This document shows, one piece after another, positions 17,277 to 27,933 of a stretch of 64,000 bases of DNA; the first letter of the stretch is position 1; each line of letters begins with the position of its first letter. Source of the stretch: Rubrobacteraceae bacterium (GTDB lineage Bacteria; Actinomycetota; Rubrobacteria; Rubrobacterales; Rubrobacteraceae); the NCBI GenBank assembly GCA_030448125.1, contig JAUJNO010000004.1, forward strand, positions 1 through 64,000, read 5' to 3'. The position numbers were made by a program, and so were the translations under genes. The notes beneath the pieces were generated by a model. That model did no database searches. It saw only the letters and a program-made list of their open reading frames with translations, and had not been told where the DNA came from.

Positions 17277-17750
17277 ATGGCAACCGCCAGGCCGAGGGGA
17301 CGCCCCTACGGAGGCACCATCACGGCGGCCCAACGCGCGGCCACAAAGCTGCACTCCTTCATCTATCGCGCCACGAACGGCAGGCTCGGTGGTCGTCTCG
17401 CCGGCGGACCAGTGCTGCTCCTCACCACGACCGGGCGCAAGAGCGGCAGGGAGCACACCGTACCGCTCCTCTATCTCAGGGACGGCGAGAGCTTCGTGGT
17501 CGTGGGCTCGAACGGTGGCACCGCTACGCATCCGGCCTGGTGGCTGAACCTGAAGGCGAACCCCGAGGCGACGGCCGAGGTTGGGGATCGCAAAGTGCGT
17601 GTACGGGCGGAGGAGGCGATTCCAGGCGAGAAGGAGCGGTTCTGGCCGAAGCTGGTCTCGATGTACGGCGGTTACGAAGGCTACCGGCGCAGGACGGACC
17701 GCGAGATCCCGGTGGTCATCCTGCTCCCCCAGGGTGACGAGTCGAGATAG
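17277..17750 (+). CDS. deazaflavin (F420)-dependent nitroreductase family protein
   Basis: 157 residues. The motifs LTTTGRKSGREHTVPLLYLRDG and VVGSNGGTATHPAWWLNLKANP are diagnostic of the Ddn/FDOR-B family, small split-barrel proteins using F420 or related cofactors to reduce quinones, nitro compounds or enones. It lies 6 bp after an ABC exporter permease and before a rhodanese remnant, which is consistent with a redox/xenobiotic detoxification operon. Confidence 0.9.
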   Translation: MATARPRGRPYGGTITAAQRAATKLHSFIYRATNGRLGGRLAGGPVLLLTTTGRKSGREHTVPLLYLRDGESFVVVGSNGGTATHPAWWLNLKANPEATAEVGDRKVRVRAEEAIPGEKERFWPKLVSMYGGYEGYRRRTDREIPVVILLPQGDESR

Positions 17751-17761
17751 GAGGAGCTACC

Positions 17762-18091
17762 GTGGAAGCGGTCAAAACGCTAACGCGCCAAGAGCTGAAG
17801 GAGAAGATGGATCGGGGGATGGCTTCCTACTCGTGGAGACGATGCCTGAGCAGGCGTACAGGCGGCGGCACTTACCGGGCGCGGTCGATTTGGACGACAT
17901 AAGATACCCACCCTCCTGCCCGGCAAGAGCGCCGGCGTGATCGTCTACTGCTCGAACTTCAACTGACACACGCCTTCGAGAGAGTCGTCCGTGAGCTGGT
18001 AACTAGGAGCTATGCCAACGTGTGCGACTACGAGTGGGGAAAGCAGGACTACTGGCCCAACGCCGGGATGTCCACGCAGAGCGGGGGCTGA
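17762..18091 (+). pseudogene. rhodanese-like domain protein, frameshifted
   Basis: A GTG at 17762 follows GGAGG. The frame reads AVKTLTRQELKEKMDRG, then in another frame GFLLVETMPEQAYRRRHLPGAVDLDDI, then LLPGKSAGVIVYCSNFN with the usual active-site Cys, and finally RVVRELVTRSYANVCDYEWGKQDYW to the TGA at 18089. These pieces in order are a single rhodanese (sulfurtransferase) domain of about 110 residues broken by three or more indels. It is downstream of the F420-type reductase with a good ribosome site, so loss is probably recent or due to base errors. Confidence 0.75.
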
Positions 18092-18243
18092 AGCAACGGC
18101 GGAAAGGACGGTAGGGATGCCGCCGACGGCACGAACGGTCTCGTTCCGGGGCGAAGAGGATCAACTCCGGGGCCGCAACTAGCGGGCCTTTAATGCGTAT
18201 GTCATAGTTAGAGTTACGATGATGTGAGAGCTGGAGGCATCCT

Positions 18244-18564
18244 ATGAAGCGCGGCGTGGTACGGGTGGTAGGCGTTGCGGCGGTCGTCGCGTTAGTTCTC
18301 GTGCTCGCCGGCTGCGGTGGTTCGACCACGCCGGATACCGAGGGCCAGACGCTCGCGCAGGCCCAGCAGGCCCTGCGCGACGCCGGGGTGCCGGATGGCA
18401 ACATCTCCGTGACGGGCGAGTCGGGGGACCCGAACGAGCTTGTCGTCTGCGACCACGACCCGGACGGCGTAGATCCGTCGCAGCCGGTGACACTGGAGGT
18501 CGCCCAGAATTGCCAGCAGGAGGACGACTCCGACAGGAAGCGAAAGAAAAAGAAGCGCAGGTAG
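18244..18564 (+). CDS. lipoprotein with a PASTA-like domain
   Basis: 106 residues, GGAGG 7 nt before the ATG. Lipoprotein signal MKRGVVRVVGVAAVVALVLVL followed by lipobox LAGC. Residues 35-90 (EGQTLAQAQQALRDAGV, ELVVCDHDPDGVDPSQPVTLEV) resemble a PASTA domain, the fold that binds peptidoglycan in serine/threonine kinases and PBPs. The tail is a lysine/arginine-rich stretch. It stands alone; a cell-wall role is inference. Confidence 0.75.
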   Translation: MKRGVVRVVGVAAVVALVLVLAGCGGSTTPDTEGQTLAQAQQALRDAGVPDGNISVTGESGDPNELVVCDHDPDGVDPSQPVTLEVAQNCQQEDDSDRKRKKKKRR

Positions 18565-18606
18565 GCGAACACTAAATTTTCCCTTCGCTCGCCGATAACG
18601 TAGTAG

Positions 18607-19497
18607 ATGGAAGCAGGGGCGCATATGGAAGCAGGCACGCACAGACCGGAGGTCTACCACCACGCGCGCAACACGCACGTGTTGCCGGGGATGACCGAGA
18701 AGCAGGCCAGGCGGGCGCGCATGCTCGACGCGCCGACCGTCGTCGTGGTGCTGCTCGTGATCCCCGCGCTGATCCTCGATTTCTCGGAGGTCGGCGGCTT
18801 GGTGGGCACTTTGAGCAGCGTCCTCAACTGGCTCATCTACGGCTGGTTCGTCTTCGAGTTTGTGTGTATGCTCTACCTCGCCCCGAGCGACCGGGAGTAC
18901 TTCAAGCACAACAAGATAGATCTCTTCGTGCTGCTGACGACCATCCCGATCCTGCCCGGCGCCTTCCAGGCGTTGTGGGTGCTGCGTCTGTTGAGGCTCA
19001 TAGACGTGCTGCCGGTGATCCTGGGCCGTTTCGGGTCCATCACCCTGCTCCCCTACGCTATCGTCCTCGCGTTCATCGCGGTCTTCGGCGGCGGCGTGGC
19101 ATTCGCCCACTTCGAGGGTACCAGCCTCCTCGACGGGATGTACTGGGCGAACACCACCGTAAATACCGTCGGCTACGGTGACGTCTCGGCCAAGACTGGC
19201 GAGGGCAAGCTCCTCTCGATGGTCATCCAGTGGACGGGGAACGTGATCCTGGCTCTCCTCATCGGCGGCGTGGCGGCCGCGGCCCAGCGCATGCTGCTCG
19301 GGACCGCGGGCATCCAGCGGGAGCTCGATGAGATAGAGGAAGACGTAGAAGAGGTCGCCGAAGATGTTGGAGACATCGAAGAAGACGTCGAGCAGCTCCT
19401 CAACAGCTCCCGAAGGTTATCGGAGACGGACAGGGTTATACTCAGGGAATTGAAGAGCATAAAGCAACGCCTCGACGAGGCGCGCCCGGAGGGTTGA
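18607..19497 (+). CDS. voltage-gated-like potassium channel with coiled-coil tail
   Basis: 296 residues with six hydrophobic segments, an S4-like positive region (LRLLRLIDVLPVILGRF) and the pore helix plus selectivity filter TTVNTVGYGDVSA near residue 190. After the last helix the C-terminus is acidic and coiled-coil (ELDEIEEDVEEVAEDVGDIE), likely for tetramer assembly. An alternative ATG lies at 18625. It is an ion channel of the inner membrane; gating stimulus is unknown. Confidence 0.92.
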   Translation: MEAGAHMEAGTHRPEVYHHARNTHVLPGMTEKQARRARMLDAPTVVVVLLVIPALILDFSEVGGLVGTLSSVLNWLIYGWFVFEFVCMLYLAPSDREYFKHNKIDLFVLLTTIPILPGAFQALWVLRLLRLIDVLPVILGRFGSITLLPYAIVLAFIAVFGGGVAFAHFEGTSLLDGMYWANTTVNTVGYGDVSAKTGEGKLLSMVIQWTGNVILALLIGGVAAAAQRMLLGTAGIQRELDEIEEDVEEVAEDVGDIEEDVEQLLNSSRRLSETDRVILRELKSIKQRLDEARPEG

Positions 19498-19501
19498 ACG
19501 G

Positions 19502-19960
19502 ATGATGAGGCTAAACGAGAGCCGCGCCAGGGGAACCGTAACGGCGGTTGCGCTGGCCGTAACCCTCGCGTTGCTCGTTGCGATAGTGCTTTCGAGTGAC
19601 GCGGAGGCGCAGAGGGGTGGCGGCGGGCGAGGCGGCGGGGGAGGGGGAAAGCCCTCGGCCCCGAGCAAGCCCTCGTCCGGGAGCAGTAGCTCCGCCAGTA
19701 AGGCCGGTGAGAAGGGCCTGCCGCAGGGGGTGGCCAACCCCAAGAGCCCCTACTACAACAGCCCCAACTACGGCATCCGGCACGGCGCCTTCTCGAACTT
19801 TTTCCTCTGGGCCTGGATCTTCCACGACTTCGACGACGACGAGTACGAAGAAGAGTACGTAGAGTCGAACTACAGCTTCGGGGGCTGGGCGATTTTGGGT
19901 GTCGGCGCAGTCGGGACATTCCTCCTGATCCGGCTCGTCCGAAGACGCTCCGGAGTATAA
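19502..19960 (+). CDS. Gly/Ser-rich secreted or membrane-anchored protein
   Basis: 152 residues with an N-terminal signal/anchor (VTAVALAVTLALLVAIVLS, cleavage likely at AEAQ), then a Gly/Arg and Pro/Ser low-complexity stretch, a hydrophobic aromatic patch (FSNFFLWAWIF), an acidic run (DFDDDEYEEEY) and a C-terminal helix GWAILGVGAVGTFLLIRLV followed by arginines. It lies 4 bp after the potassium channel and is probably co-transcribed. I recognise no family. Confidence 0.6.
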   Translation: MMRLNESRARGTVTAVALAVTLALLVAIVLSSDAEAQRGGGGRGGGGGGKPSAPSKPSSGSSSSASKAGEKGLPQGVANPKSPYYNSPNYGIRHGAFSNFFLWAWIFHDFDDDEYEEEYVESNYSFGGWAILGVGAVGTFLLIRLVRRRSGV

Positions 19961-19991
19961 AGATCCCCGGGCGTGTACCGTCCCTTCGCCG

Positions 19992-20005
19992 TCATTTGGT
20001 AAACT
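19992..20005 (+). promoter_or_regulatory. stable-RNA promoter (extended -10)
   Basis: TCATTTGGTAAACT, with TAAACT at 20000-20005 as -10, ends 9 nt before the tRNA. The core CATTTGGTAAACTC is repeated in front of the SRP RNA at 41752-41766. Confidence 0.5.
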
Positions 20006-20014
20006 CCGGTTGAA

Positions 20015-20105
20015 GGAGAGGTGTCCGAGTTGGCCGAAGGAGCGCGACTGGAAATCGCGTAGGCGGTTTGAAGCCGTCTCGTGGGTTCGAATCCCACCCT
20101 CTCCG
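20015..20105 (+). tRNA. tRNA-Ser (anticodon GGA)
   Basis: Acceptor strands GGAGAGG (20015-20021) and CCTCTCC (20098-20104) pair fully. The anticodon loop reads CTGGAAA with anticodon GGA at about 20050-20052, a long variable arm GGCGGTTTGAAGCCGTC follows (class II tRNA), and the T arm has GGGTTCGAATCCC. CCA is not encoded. It reads UCC/UCU serine codons. Its 3' half is the integration site of the island that follows; a degenerate copy lies at 40190-40254. Confidence 0.95.
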
Positions 20106-20250
20106 CTCTTTTCTCTCGGTTTGCGGGAAAACGCGGGCGCAACGGGAAGGTGATAGAAATTTCCCGAAGAAATCGGGGGGTGAACTTATTGCAACCGTAA
20201 CGCAACCCGCCAAATTCACCTGAGCACTCCAGTTACTCCCGCGTGGATCA

Positions 20251-20496
20251 ATGAGGGACGTGGTCGAGTACCGGTCCCACGCCGACGAGACGCTCCAGGC
20301 CGAAGTCCGCTGCTACGTCCGCAAGGGCGGCACGGCCAAGGAGCAGGGGTCCTACTGGTACTTCCGCTACCACGAGGGCGGCAAGCAGAAGAAGCTCTAC
20401 CTGGGCCGCACCGACGACCCCGAGGGGGAGTTGGCGCGGAAGCGAGCGGATACCTCTATGAAAGGTGCCGATCTACGGAGATCGAGAGGGATTTGA
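20251..20496 (+). CDS. small hypothetical protein at the island edge
   Basis: 81 residues, weak ribosome site. The middle, GSYWYFRYHEGGKQKKLYLG, resembles the short beta-sheet region found in DUF6788-like and phage integrase N-terminal sequences of actinobacteria, with a charged helix after it. It could be the remnant of an integrase N-terminal or a DNA-binding protein. I do not recognise a firm family, and no other integrase sequence is adjacent. Confidence 0.4.
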   Translation: MRDVVEYRSHADETLQAEVRCYVRKGGTAKEQGSYWYFRYHEGGKQKKLYLGRTDDPEGELARKRADTSMKGADLRRSRGI

Positions 20497-20571
20497 CGTG
20501 ACCGATGGGGAAAAAGTGGTCTCCTATACCGGCTGGACGAGCGTTGCGAGCGAAAAAGGAGCTAACATTCG

Positions 20572-23500
20572 ATGATTTCGGCCCTACCAGATCCGGGCCA
20601 GTTGGTAGACGTCCGGCAGCGCCGCTTCGTGGTTACGGAGATCTCGAAAAGCGCGCTTACGCCGGACCCGCTCAGCCCCCACGCCAACGGGCAGCAGCAT
20701 CTGGTCACGCTCTCGTCCGTCGAGGACGACGCGCTCGGGGAGGAGCTGCGGGTGGTGTGGGAGCTCGAGCCCGGCGCCCGGGTGCTGGAGAGAGCGATCC
20801 TTCCAGCTCCGGCAGGGTTCGACGAGCCGCGCCGCCTCGACGCTTTCCTCGACGCGGTGCGCTGGGGCGCCATCTCCTCGGCTGACGTTCGGGCGCTCCA
20901 GTCCCCGTTTCGCAGCGGCATAGACATCGAGGACTACCAGCTAGACCCCGTGGTGCGGGCGCTCGGGATGCCGCGGGTGAACCTGCTCGTCGCCGACGAC
21001 GTGGGTCTCGGCAAAACCATAGAGTCGGGGCTCGTGGCGCAGGAGTTGATCCTCCGCCACCGAACGCGCACCGTGCTCGTGGTCTGTCCGGCATCCATCC
21101 AGATTCAGTGGCGAGACCAGATGCGCGAGAAGTTCGGTCTGGAGTTCCGCATCGTGGACAGCTCTCTTATGAAGGAGCTCAGGCGCAGCAGGGGCCTGCA
21201 CGTCAACCCCTGGACCCACTTCCCGCGCCTTATAACCTCTATAGATTTCTTGAAGCGCGAGCGGGTAATGCGCCTCTTCCGTGAAGTGCTGCCCGCCGAG
21301 GGAGAGTCAGCCTTCCCACGGCGTTTCGACCTCCTGATCGTGGACGAGGCGCACAACGTCGCCCCTGCTGGCACGGGCCGCTACGCCACCGACTCGGACC
21401 GTACGCGAGCGGTACGAACCCTGGTGCCGCACTTCGAGCATAAGCTCTTCCTCACCGCCACCCCGCACAACGGCTACCCGGAGAGCTTCTCTTCGCTCCT
21501 GGCGCTCCTCGATGCCCAGCGGTTTGCCCGCGGCGTGCGCCCGGACCGCAATAGGCTCGACGAGGTCATGGTGCGCCGGCTCAAACGCGAGCTGCCGCCG
21601 AGGTGGGACGGCTCCCCGCGCTTCCCCGAGCGCAAGCTGGAGCCTATCGAGGTCGAGTACACCGAGGCCGAGCGCCGGGCCCACGCTGCCCTGCGCGAGT
21701 ATTCCGAGCTGCGCCATAAGGGGGCTACCGACAAGGTGGAGGAGGTCGCCGCCGGGTTCGTGCTGAAGCTTCTGAAGAAGAGGCTATTCTCCTCGCCCGC
21801 GGCGTTCGCCGCCACGCTGGAGCAGCACGAACGTTCCCTGCGCTCAGCCCGACGCAGATCGAAGGCCGAAACGAGGCCGAAGCCCGGCGTCCTGCGCCGT
21901 CAGGTAGAGCGCGTGGAAGAGGACTTCGCCGACGACGAACTCTACGAGGCCTCGGCGGAGGAGGTCGTGGAAGCCGCGAGTCACCTCTTCCGCGAGCCGA
22001 GCCCCGAGGAACGGAGGTTGCTGCAGGAGCTTAGAGAGTACGCGAGTAGCGCCGTGGCCCGACCCGACTCCAAGGCGGAGGCCCTGATCCGCTGGCTCGA
22101 AGAAAATACCAAGCCCGGCGGACGTTGGGGGGAGACACGCGTCATCGTCTTCACGGAGTACCGGGCGACCCAGCGATGGCTGGTGGAGCTGCTCACCGCG
22201 GCGGGGCTCTCCGGCGGGGGACGCCTGATGACCTTGCACGGCGGCATGAACACCGAGGACCGGGAGAGAATCAAGGCCGCCTTCCAGACGGCCCCGGAGG
22301 TCTCGCCCGTCCGGATCCTCCTCGCCACGGACGCCGCATCGGAGGGCATAGACCTCCAGAACCACTGCTCGCGTCTGATCCACTACGAGATCCCGTGGAA
22401 CCCGAACCGGATGGAGCAGCGCAACGGCCGCGTGGATCGCCACGGCCAAAGGGCGGACGAGGTCCTCGTATACCACTTCGTCGGGAAGGGCTACGACCGG
22501 CAACGCCCCAGCGAGCTCACGCGACCGGGAGACCTGGAAGGGGATCTCGAGTTCTTGATGCGGGCCGCCGTGAAGGTCGAGGCAATCCGCGAGGACCTCG
22601 GCAAGGTGGGGCCGGTGATCGCGAGCCAGGTGGAGGACGCGATGTTGGGCCGCCGCGCTTCTCTCGATACCTCAAGAGCCGAGAGGGACGCGGGACCGGC
22701 TCGTAGGATGCTTAGCTTCGAGCGCAGGCTCTCCGAGCAGATAGAGCGCCTGCGCGAGCAGCTCCGGGAGAGCGAGCGCGAACTGCGCCTCTCCCCGGAG
22801 AATATCCGATCCGTGGTGGAGATCGGGCTACAACTCGCGGACCAGCCGCCCCTCATCCCGACCAGCGTGCCCGGTCTACCCGGACCGGCCTTCCGGCTGC
22901 CGCCCCTCTCCGGGAGCTGGGCGCGGTCCGCCGAAGGACTCGCCCATCCACACACCGGGGAGATCCGCCCGATAGTCTTCGACCACAACCTCGCCGACGG
23001 TCGGGACGATATAGTGCTCGCGCACCTCAACCACCGCCTCGTCCAGATGTGCCTGCGCCTTTTGCGGGCCGAGGTCTGGTCTCCCGAGGGCCAGCGCCGC
23101 CTCAACCGCGTCACGGCCCGGCTCGTACCCGACGAGGCCCTGCGGGACCCCGCCGTCGTCGCCCACGGCCGCCTCGTGGTCCTCGGCGCGGACAACCACC
23201 GCCTGCACGAAGAGCTGATCGCCGCCGGCGGCCTCCTACGCGAGGGACGCTTCGCCCGCTTCGGCACCTTGAGGGAGATGCAGCACGCTCTCGACGCCGC
23301 CCTCCCGGACGAGGCCCCCGAAGCCGTCAAAGAGCGCCTGCGTGACCTCTGGCCCTCGCACCGGGAGCAGCTCCTCCGTTCGCTGGAGGTCCGCATGCGC
23401 GAACGCACGGGCGGTCTCGGGAGGCTGCTCGAAGAGCGGGCCGAGAAGGAGGCCGCCGACACAAAGGCCATCCTCGAAGAGCTGGAGCGAAGCATCCAGG

Positions 23501-23733
23501 AGGAGCTGGAGGAGGCAGAGCAGCCACAGCTAGAGCTCTTCTCCACCCCCGAGCGCGAGCAGTTCGAGCGCAACAAGGGCGCCCTGTGGGACCGGCTGGA
23601 GAGCATCCCCGAGGAGATCGAGCGCGAGACGGGGGCCATCCGCGCCCGCTATGCAGACCCCACGCCGCGCCTGTTCCCCGTGTCCGTGACCTACCTGGTC
23701 CCCGAAAAGATAGCCCGAGAGGAGTCTCGCTGA
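20572..23733 (+). CDS. drmD: DISARM helicase DrmD (SNF2-like)
   Basis: 1053 residues. Helicase motif I DDVGLGKT near residue 145, Walker B VDEAHNVAP near 257, motif III TATPHNGYPESF near 300, and the C-terminal helicase motifs TLHGGMNTEDRE and EGIDLQNHCSRLIHYEIPWNPNRMEQRNGRVDRHGQ-type motif VI near 600-630. A long alpha-helical charged C-terminus follows. This is the SNF2-family helicase that marks class 1 DISARM. Its stop overlaps the methylase ATG (TGATG). The gene is intact, unlike its partner drmMI. It should act on incoming phage DNA with DrmA/DrmB; details are inferred from the system. Confidence 0.87.
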   Translation: MISALPDPGQLVDVRQRRFVVTEISKSALTPDPLSPHANGQQHLVTLSSVEDDALGEELRVVWELEPGARVLERAILPAPAGFDEPRRLDAFLDAVRWGAISSADVRALQSPFRSGIDIEDYQLDPVVRALGMPRVNLLVADDVGLGKTIESGLVAQELILRHRTRTVLVVCPASIQIQWRDQMREKFGLEFRIVDSSLMKELRRSRGLHVNPWTHFPRLITSIDFLKRERVMRLFREVLPAEGESAFPRRFDLLIVDEAHNVAPAGTGRYATDSDRTRAVRTLVPHFEHKLFLTATPHNGYPESFSSLLALLDAQRFARGVRPDRNRLDEVMVRRLKRELPPRWDGSPRFPERKLEPIEVEYTEAERRAHAALREYSELRHKGATDKVEEVAAGFVLKLLKKRLFSSPAAFAATLEQHERSLRSARRRSKAETRPKPGVLRRQVERVEEDFADDELYEASAEEVVEAASHLFREPSPEERRLLQELREYASSAVARPDSKAEALIRWLEENTKPGGRWGETRVIVFTEYRATQRWLVELLTAAGLSGGGRLMTLHGGMNTEDRERIKAAFQTAPEVSPVRILLATDAASEGIDLQNHCSRLIHYEIPWNPNRMEQRNGRVDRHGQRADEVLVYHFVGKGYDRQRPSELTRPGDLEGDLEFLMRAAVKVEAIREDLGKVGPVIASQVEDAMLGRRASLDTSRAERDAGPARRMLSFERRLSEQIERLREQLRESERELRLSPENIRSVVEIGLQLADQPPLIPTSVPGLPGPAFRLPPLSGSWARSAEGLAHPHTGEIRPIVFDHNLADGRDDIVLAHLNHRLVQMCLRLLRAEVWSPEGQRRLNRVTARLVPDEALRDPAVVAHGRLVVLGADNHRLHEELIAAGGLLREGRFARFGTLREMQHALDAALPDEAPEAVKERLRDLWPSHREQLLRSLEVRMRERTGGLGRLLEERAEKEAADTKAILEELERSIQEELEEAEQPQLELFSTPEREQFERNKGALWDRLESIPEEIERETGAIRARYADPTPRLFPVSVTYLVPEKIAREESR

Positions 23734-26700
23734 TGGCCGCGACCCGGACTATGGCCCGCTCCGCACCCCGTTCTGTGGCCCGCCACCACGCCGAGTGGCT
23801 CTCCCTCGTCGAGACCTCCGGCCCGTTCCTCTCCATGCCGGTCCTGCAAAGGGTCTTCCCCCAGGAGCTCGACGCCCACGACCCCGAGCACGCCGGGACC
23901 CTGCGCCTCGCCTTCGCCGAGTGGGAGGAGAGCGGAGACGACCTCGCCATCCACTGGGAGTGGATCCGCTTCGTGCTGCGCGAGACCCTGGAGCTGCCAG
24001 ACGAGGTCATCCTCGAAGGCCAGGCCCTCCTGCCGGCCCTGGAGGCTCGCATGGCCGAGCACGGCGAGACCCTGCGCCCGGATCTCGCTGTCGCGAACCC
24101 GGAGGGCTTCCCCGACGAGGGTAAGGCGCGCCTGCTGGTCCAGATCCTTCCGCCCGGGCAGGACCTCGAAAAGCCGCTCCCCGGTCCGCGCTGGAAAGCC
24201 TCGCCCGCGACCCGGATGACGGAGCTGCTGCACGCCACGGACGTGCGCCTCGGGCTCGTCACCAACGGCGAGCGCTGGATGCTGGTCCACGCCCCGCGCG
24301 GCGAGACGACCGGCTACGCATCCTGGTACGCCTCGCTATGGCTGGAGGAGCAGATCACGCTGCGTGCCTTCCGCAGCCTCCTCTCTGCCCGCCGCTTCTT
24401 CGGGGTGGCCGACGAGGACACCATCGAGGCCATGTACGCCGAGAGCGCCCAGAACCAGCAGGAAGTAACCGACCAGCTCGGCTACCAGGTCCGCCAGGCC
24501 GTCGAGGTGCTCGTCTCGGCGATAGACCGCGTGGACCAGGACCGGGGCCGAACCCTGCTCGCCGGGGCCGACGAGAAGCAGCTCTACGAGGCGGCGCTCA
24601 CGGTGATGATGCGCCTCGTCTTCCTCTTCTCCGCCGAGGAGCGCGGCCTGCTCCTCCTGGGAGACCCGCTCTACGACCAGCACTACGCCGTCTCCACGCT
24701 GCGCGAGCAACTGCGCGAGGACGCCGACCGGCACGGCGAGGAGGTGCTGGAGCGCCGCCACGACGCCTACAGTCGTCTGCTCGCCACCTTCCGGGCCGTC
24801 CACGGCGGCGTCGAGCACGAGGCGATGCGCCTCCCCGCCTACGGCGGCACCCTCTTCGACCCCGACCGCTACCCCTTCCTCGAAGGGCGCGCGCCCGGCA
24901 CGAGCTGGCGCGACGAGCCGGCCCAACCCCTGCCGATCCACAACCGCGACGTGCTCCACCTGCTCGAAGCCCTCCAGGTCTTCCGGGTCAAGGTCCCCGG
25001 CGGCGGTCCCGCCGAGGCGCGGCGACTCTCCTTCCGGGCGCTGGACATAGAGCAGATCGGGCACGTCTACGAGGGCCTCCTCGACCACACCGCCCTCCGC
25101 GCCACCGAGACCGTCCTCGGCCTGACCGGAAGCAAGGACAAGGAGCCCGAGGTCCCGCTCTCCACATTGGAGGAGCTGCGCGAGAGGGGAGAGGACGCCC
25201 TGCTCGACTTCCTCAAGAAGGAGACGGGCCGCACGCCCGCCGCGCTCTGAGGAAGGCGCTCGCCGCCCCGCCCGAGGACGAGGGGCGCTGGCGGGCCGCC
25301 TTCGAGAACGACGAGGCGCTGGCCGAGAGGGCGCGGCCCTTCGCGGGGCTGGTGCGCGACGACATGAGCGGCTACCCGGTGGTCGTGCTGGCCGGGGAGC
25401 GTCTACGTGACGAAGGGCAGCGACCGGCGCGAGAGCGGGACGCACTACACGCCGCGCAGCCTCACCGAGCCCATCGTGCAGCACACCCTCGACCCGCTGG
25501 TCTACGAGGGACCCGCCGAGGGGTGGCCGAAGGAGGAGTGGCGTCTGCGGTCGGCGGACGAGATCCTGGCGCTCACCGTCTGCGACATGGCGATGGGCTC
25601 CGGGGCGTTCCTGGTGCAGGCGTGCCGCTACCTCTCCGAGCGGCTCGTCGAGGCGTGGGAGGAGGCCGGGGAGGACCGCGCCCCCGACGACAGCCCGCTC
25701 CCCGCCGACGCCGACGAGAGGCTCGCCCTCGCCCGCCGCCTCGTCGCCGACCGCTGCCTCTACGGGGTGGACAAGAACCCGCTCGCCGTCGAGATGGGCA
25801 AGCTGTCGCTGTGGCTGATCACGCTGCAGAAAGACCGCCCCTTCACCTTCCTCGACCACGCCCTCCGCACCGGCGACTCCCTGCTCGGCGTCACGAGCGC
25901 CGACCAGCTCACCCACTGGTCCCTCGACCCCGAGGGCACGCGCAACGTCCCGTGGTTCACCCTCGCCACCGAACGGGCGCTTCACACCGCCCTCGACCTG
26001 CGCCGCCGCCTCCATTCCTTCCCCGTCCTCTCCGTGCGCGACGCCGAGGCCAAGGCCCGCCTCTTGCGCGAGGCCGAGGAGGCGATGGAGCTGGTGCGCC
26101 TCGGCGCGGACCTGCTCGTCGCCGCCGCCCTGCATCCCGCGAAGAGGCGCGAAGCCATGAGCGACGCGCTCCTCTCCGAGTTCCACGTGCAGGCGCTCGC
26201 CTACGAGGATCTGCGCGAGGGCGCGTTCACCGGGGAAGGCGAGGCTGAGGTCCGTAAGGGCTTCGCCGAGTTGCGTGCCAAAGCTGACGAGCTGCTCGGA
26301 GGCCGCCGCCCCTTCCACTGGCCGCTGGAGTTCCCCGAGGTCTTCGTGGAGACGGAGAGCGCCGGTGGAGCACGGACCCTACCGCTGGACGCCGGGGATC
26401 TCACAGCGGAGCTGTCGAAGCCGAGAGAGGAGTTCGTCTCCGGCTTCGCGGCCATCGTCGGCAACCCGCCGTTCCAGGGCGGACAGAAGATCACCGGCTC
26501 GCTGGGCACGGACTACCGCGATTACCTAGTGGAGCATGTCGCGGGTGGCAAGCGCGGCAGCGCCGACTTATCTGCGTACTTCTTTCCTGCGGGCGCGCAC
26601 AGTGATCCGGGAAGGCGGTGGTATGGGCCTGTTGGCAACCAACACCATTGCTCAGGGTGACACTCGCGAGGTGGGGCTTGATCAGCTCACAAACGATAGC

Positions 26701-27899
26701 TGCGTCATCATCCGCGCCGTGCCCAGCCGCAAGTGGCCGGGTGTAGCGAGTCTGGAAGTCGCGCATTTGTGGCTCAGGCAGGGAGATTGGGCTGGATCTT
26801 ACGTCCTTGACGAGCAGTCGGTCGAAGGCATTACTCCTTATCTCTGCTGAACCGGGCGCCGCACAAGGTGACCCTACCGTTTGGTTGCCAACACTGATAT
26901 GTCTTTTCATCGGCTCATACGTGCTTGGTCTGGGCTTCGTGCTGGAGCCTGAAGAAGCACAGGCGTTGATTGAGAAGAATGTGCGCAACCGCGATGTGCT
27001 CTTCCCATACCTTAACGGCGAAGATCTCAATTCGCGCCCTGACCAGTCACCGAGCCGGTGGGTAATCAATTTCTTTGACTGGCCGTTTGAAAAGGCCGAG
27101 ACGTACCCCGACTGCATCAAGATCGTGCGAGCGAAGGTGAAGCCAGAGCGAGCTGGCAACAAGCGAAAGGTGTACAGGGAGCGTTGGTGGCAGTACGCTG
27201 AAAAAGCGTCCTGCTCTGTACGACACAATCGCGGGGTTAAATCGCGTACTCGTCACGCCTAAAACCAGTCGTCGCTGGGCTCCAGCTTTCCAACCCACCG
27301 GGATCGTCTACTCGCACAAGTGATCTTTCCGATGACCACATGGCGGAGTTTACGGTCCTGCAGAGCCTTTATGCACGAAGATTTGGGCTCGGACATACTC
27401 GTCAATCTGCGATTGGATGCAAGATACAACCAACGATGCAACTTCGAGACCTTCCCGTTCCCGCTGAACCTCTCCGGCCTCGAAGACATCGGCGAGCGGT
27501 ACTACGCGCACCGGCAGGGGATCATGCAGTCCCGGCAGGAGGGCCTGACCAAGACCTACAACCGCTTCCACGACCCCGACGAGGCGGCGGAGGACATCGA
27601 GCGGCTGCGGGAGCTGCACGTCGAGATGGACGAGGCCGTGGCCGACGCCTACGGCTGGGGCGACCTCGACCTCGGGCACGGCTTCCACGAGACCAAGCAG
27701 GGCGTGCGCTTCACCATCAGCGAGGAGGCGCGCCGCGAGGTCCTCGACCGCCTGCTCCTCCTCAACCACGAGCGCTACGCCGAGGAGGTCGAGCAGGGCC
27801 TCCACGACAAGAAGAAGGCCGAAGGGCAAAGGCAAGAAGCGGGGCGGGAAGAAAGACGACGGCGGCACGCCGCTCACTGGTTTCGGGGACGGGGCTTGA
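23733..27899 (+). pseudogene. drmMI: DISARM adenine methylase DrmMI, multiply frameshifted
   Basis: The locus encodes about 1,390 residues of an Eco57I/N6-adenine methylase in at least seven pieces. Intact to 25250 (N-terminal domain), then frame changes near 25245, at a GGGG near 25398, near 26573, 26843, 26875-26915, 27205 and 27330-27440. Motif I DMAMGSGAFLVQACRY (near 25590), the catalytic IVGNPPFQGG (near 26457) and C-terminal ETFPFPLNLSGL are all recognisable. The final stop is expected at 27897. It should methylate host DNA to protect it from DISARM. Flanking drmD and drmA are intact over 7 kb, so decay or errors are local. Confidence 0.85.
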
Positions 27900-27933
27900 G
27901 GGCGGAAGAGGAAGGAGGCAGACGATGCTACCG
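27594..27933 (+). repeat. direct repeat, left copy (drmMI tail to Uma2 start)
   Basis: About 340 bp covering the methylase C-terminal 100 codons, the GGAAGGAGG ribosome site and the first codons of Uma2. It is about 97% identical to 28517-28857. This copy has one extra G (near 27818) that shifts the tail frame; the right copy does not. Confidence 0.85.

Noticed and set aside
25230..25260. Selenocysteine readthrough at the TGA that ends the first drmMI piece
   Set aside because: The downstream methylase sequence continues in a different frame, so an indel and not recoding explains it.
24336..26318. 660-codon minus-strand open frame
   Set aside because: Antisense to the methylase; composition (Leu/Gly/Glu/Val runs) is the reverse-strand image of that gene.
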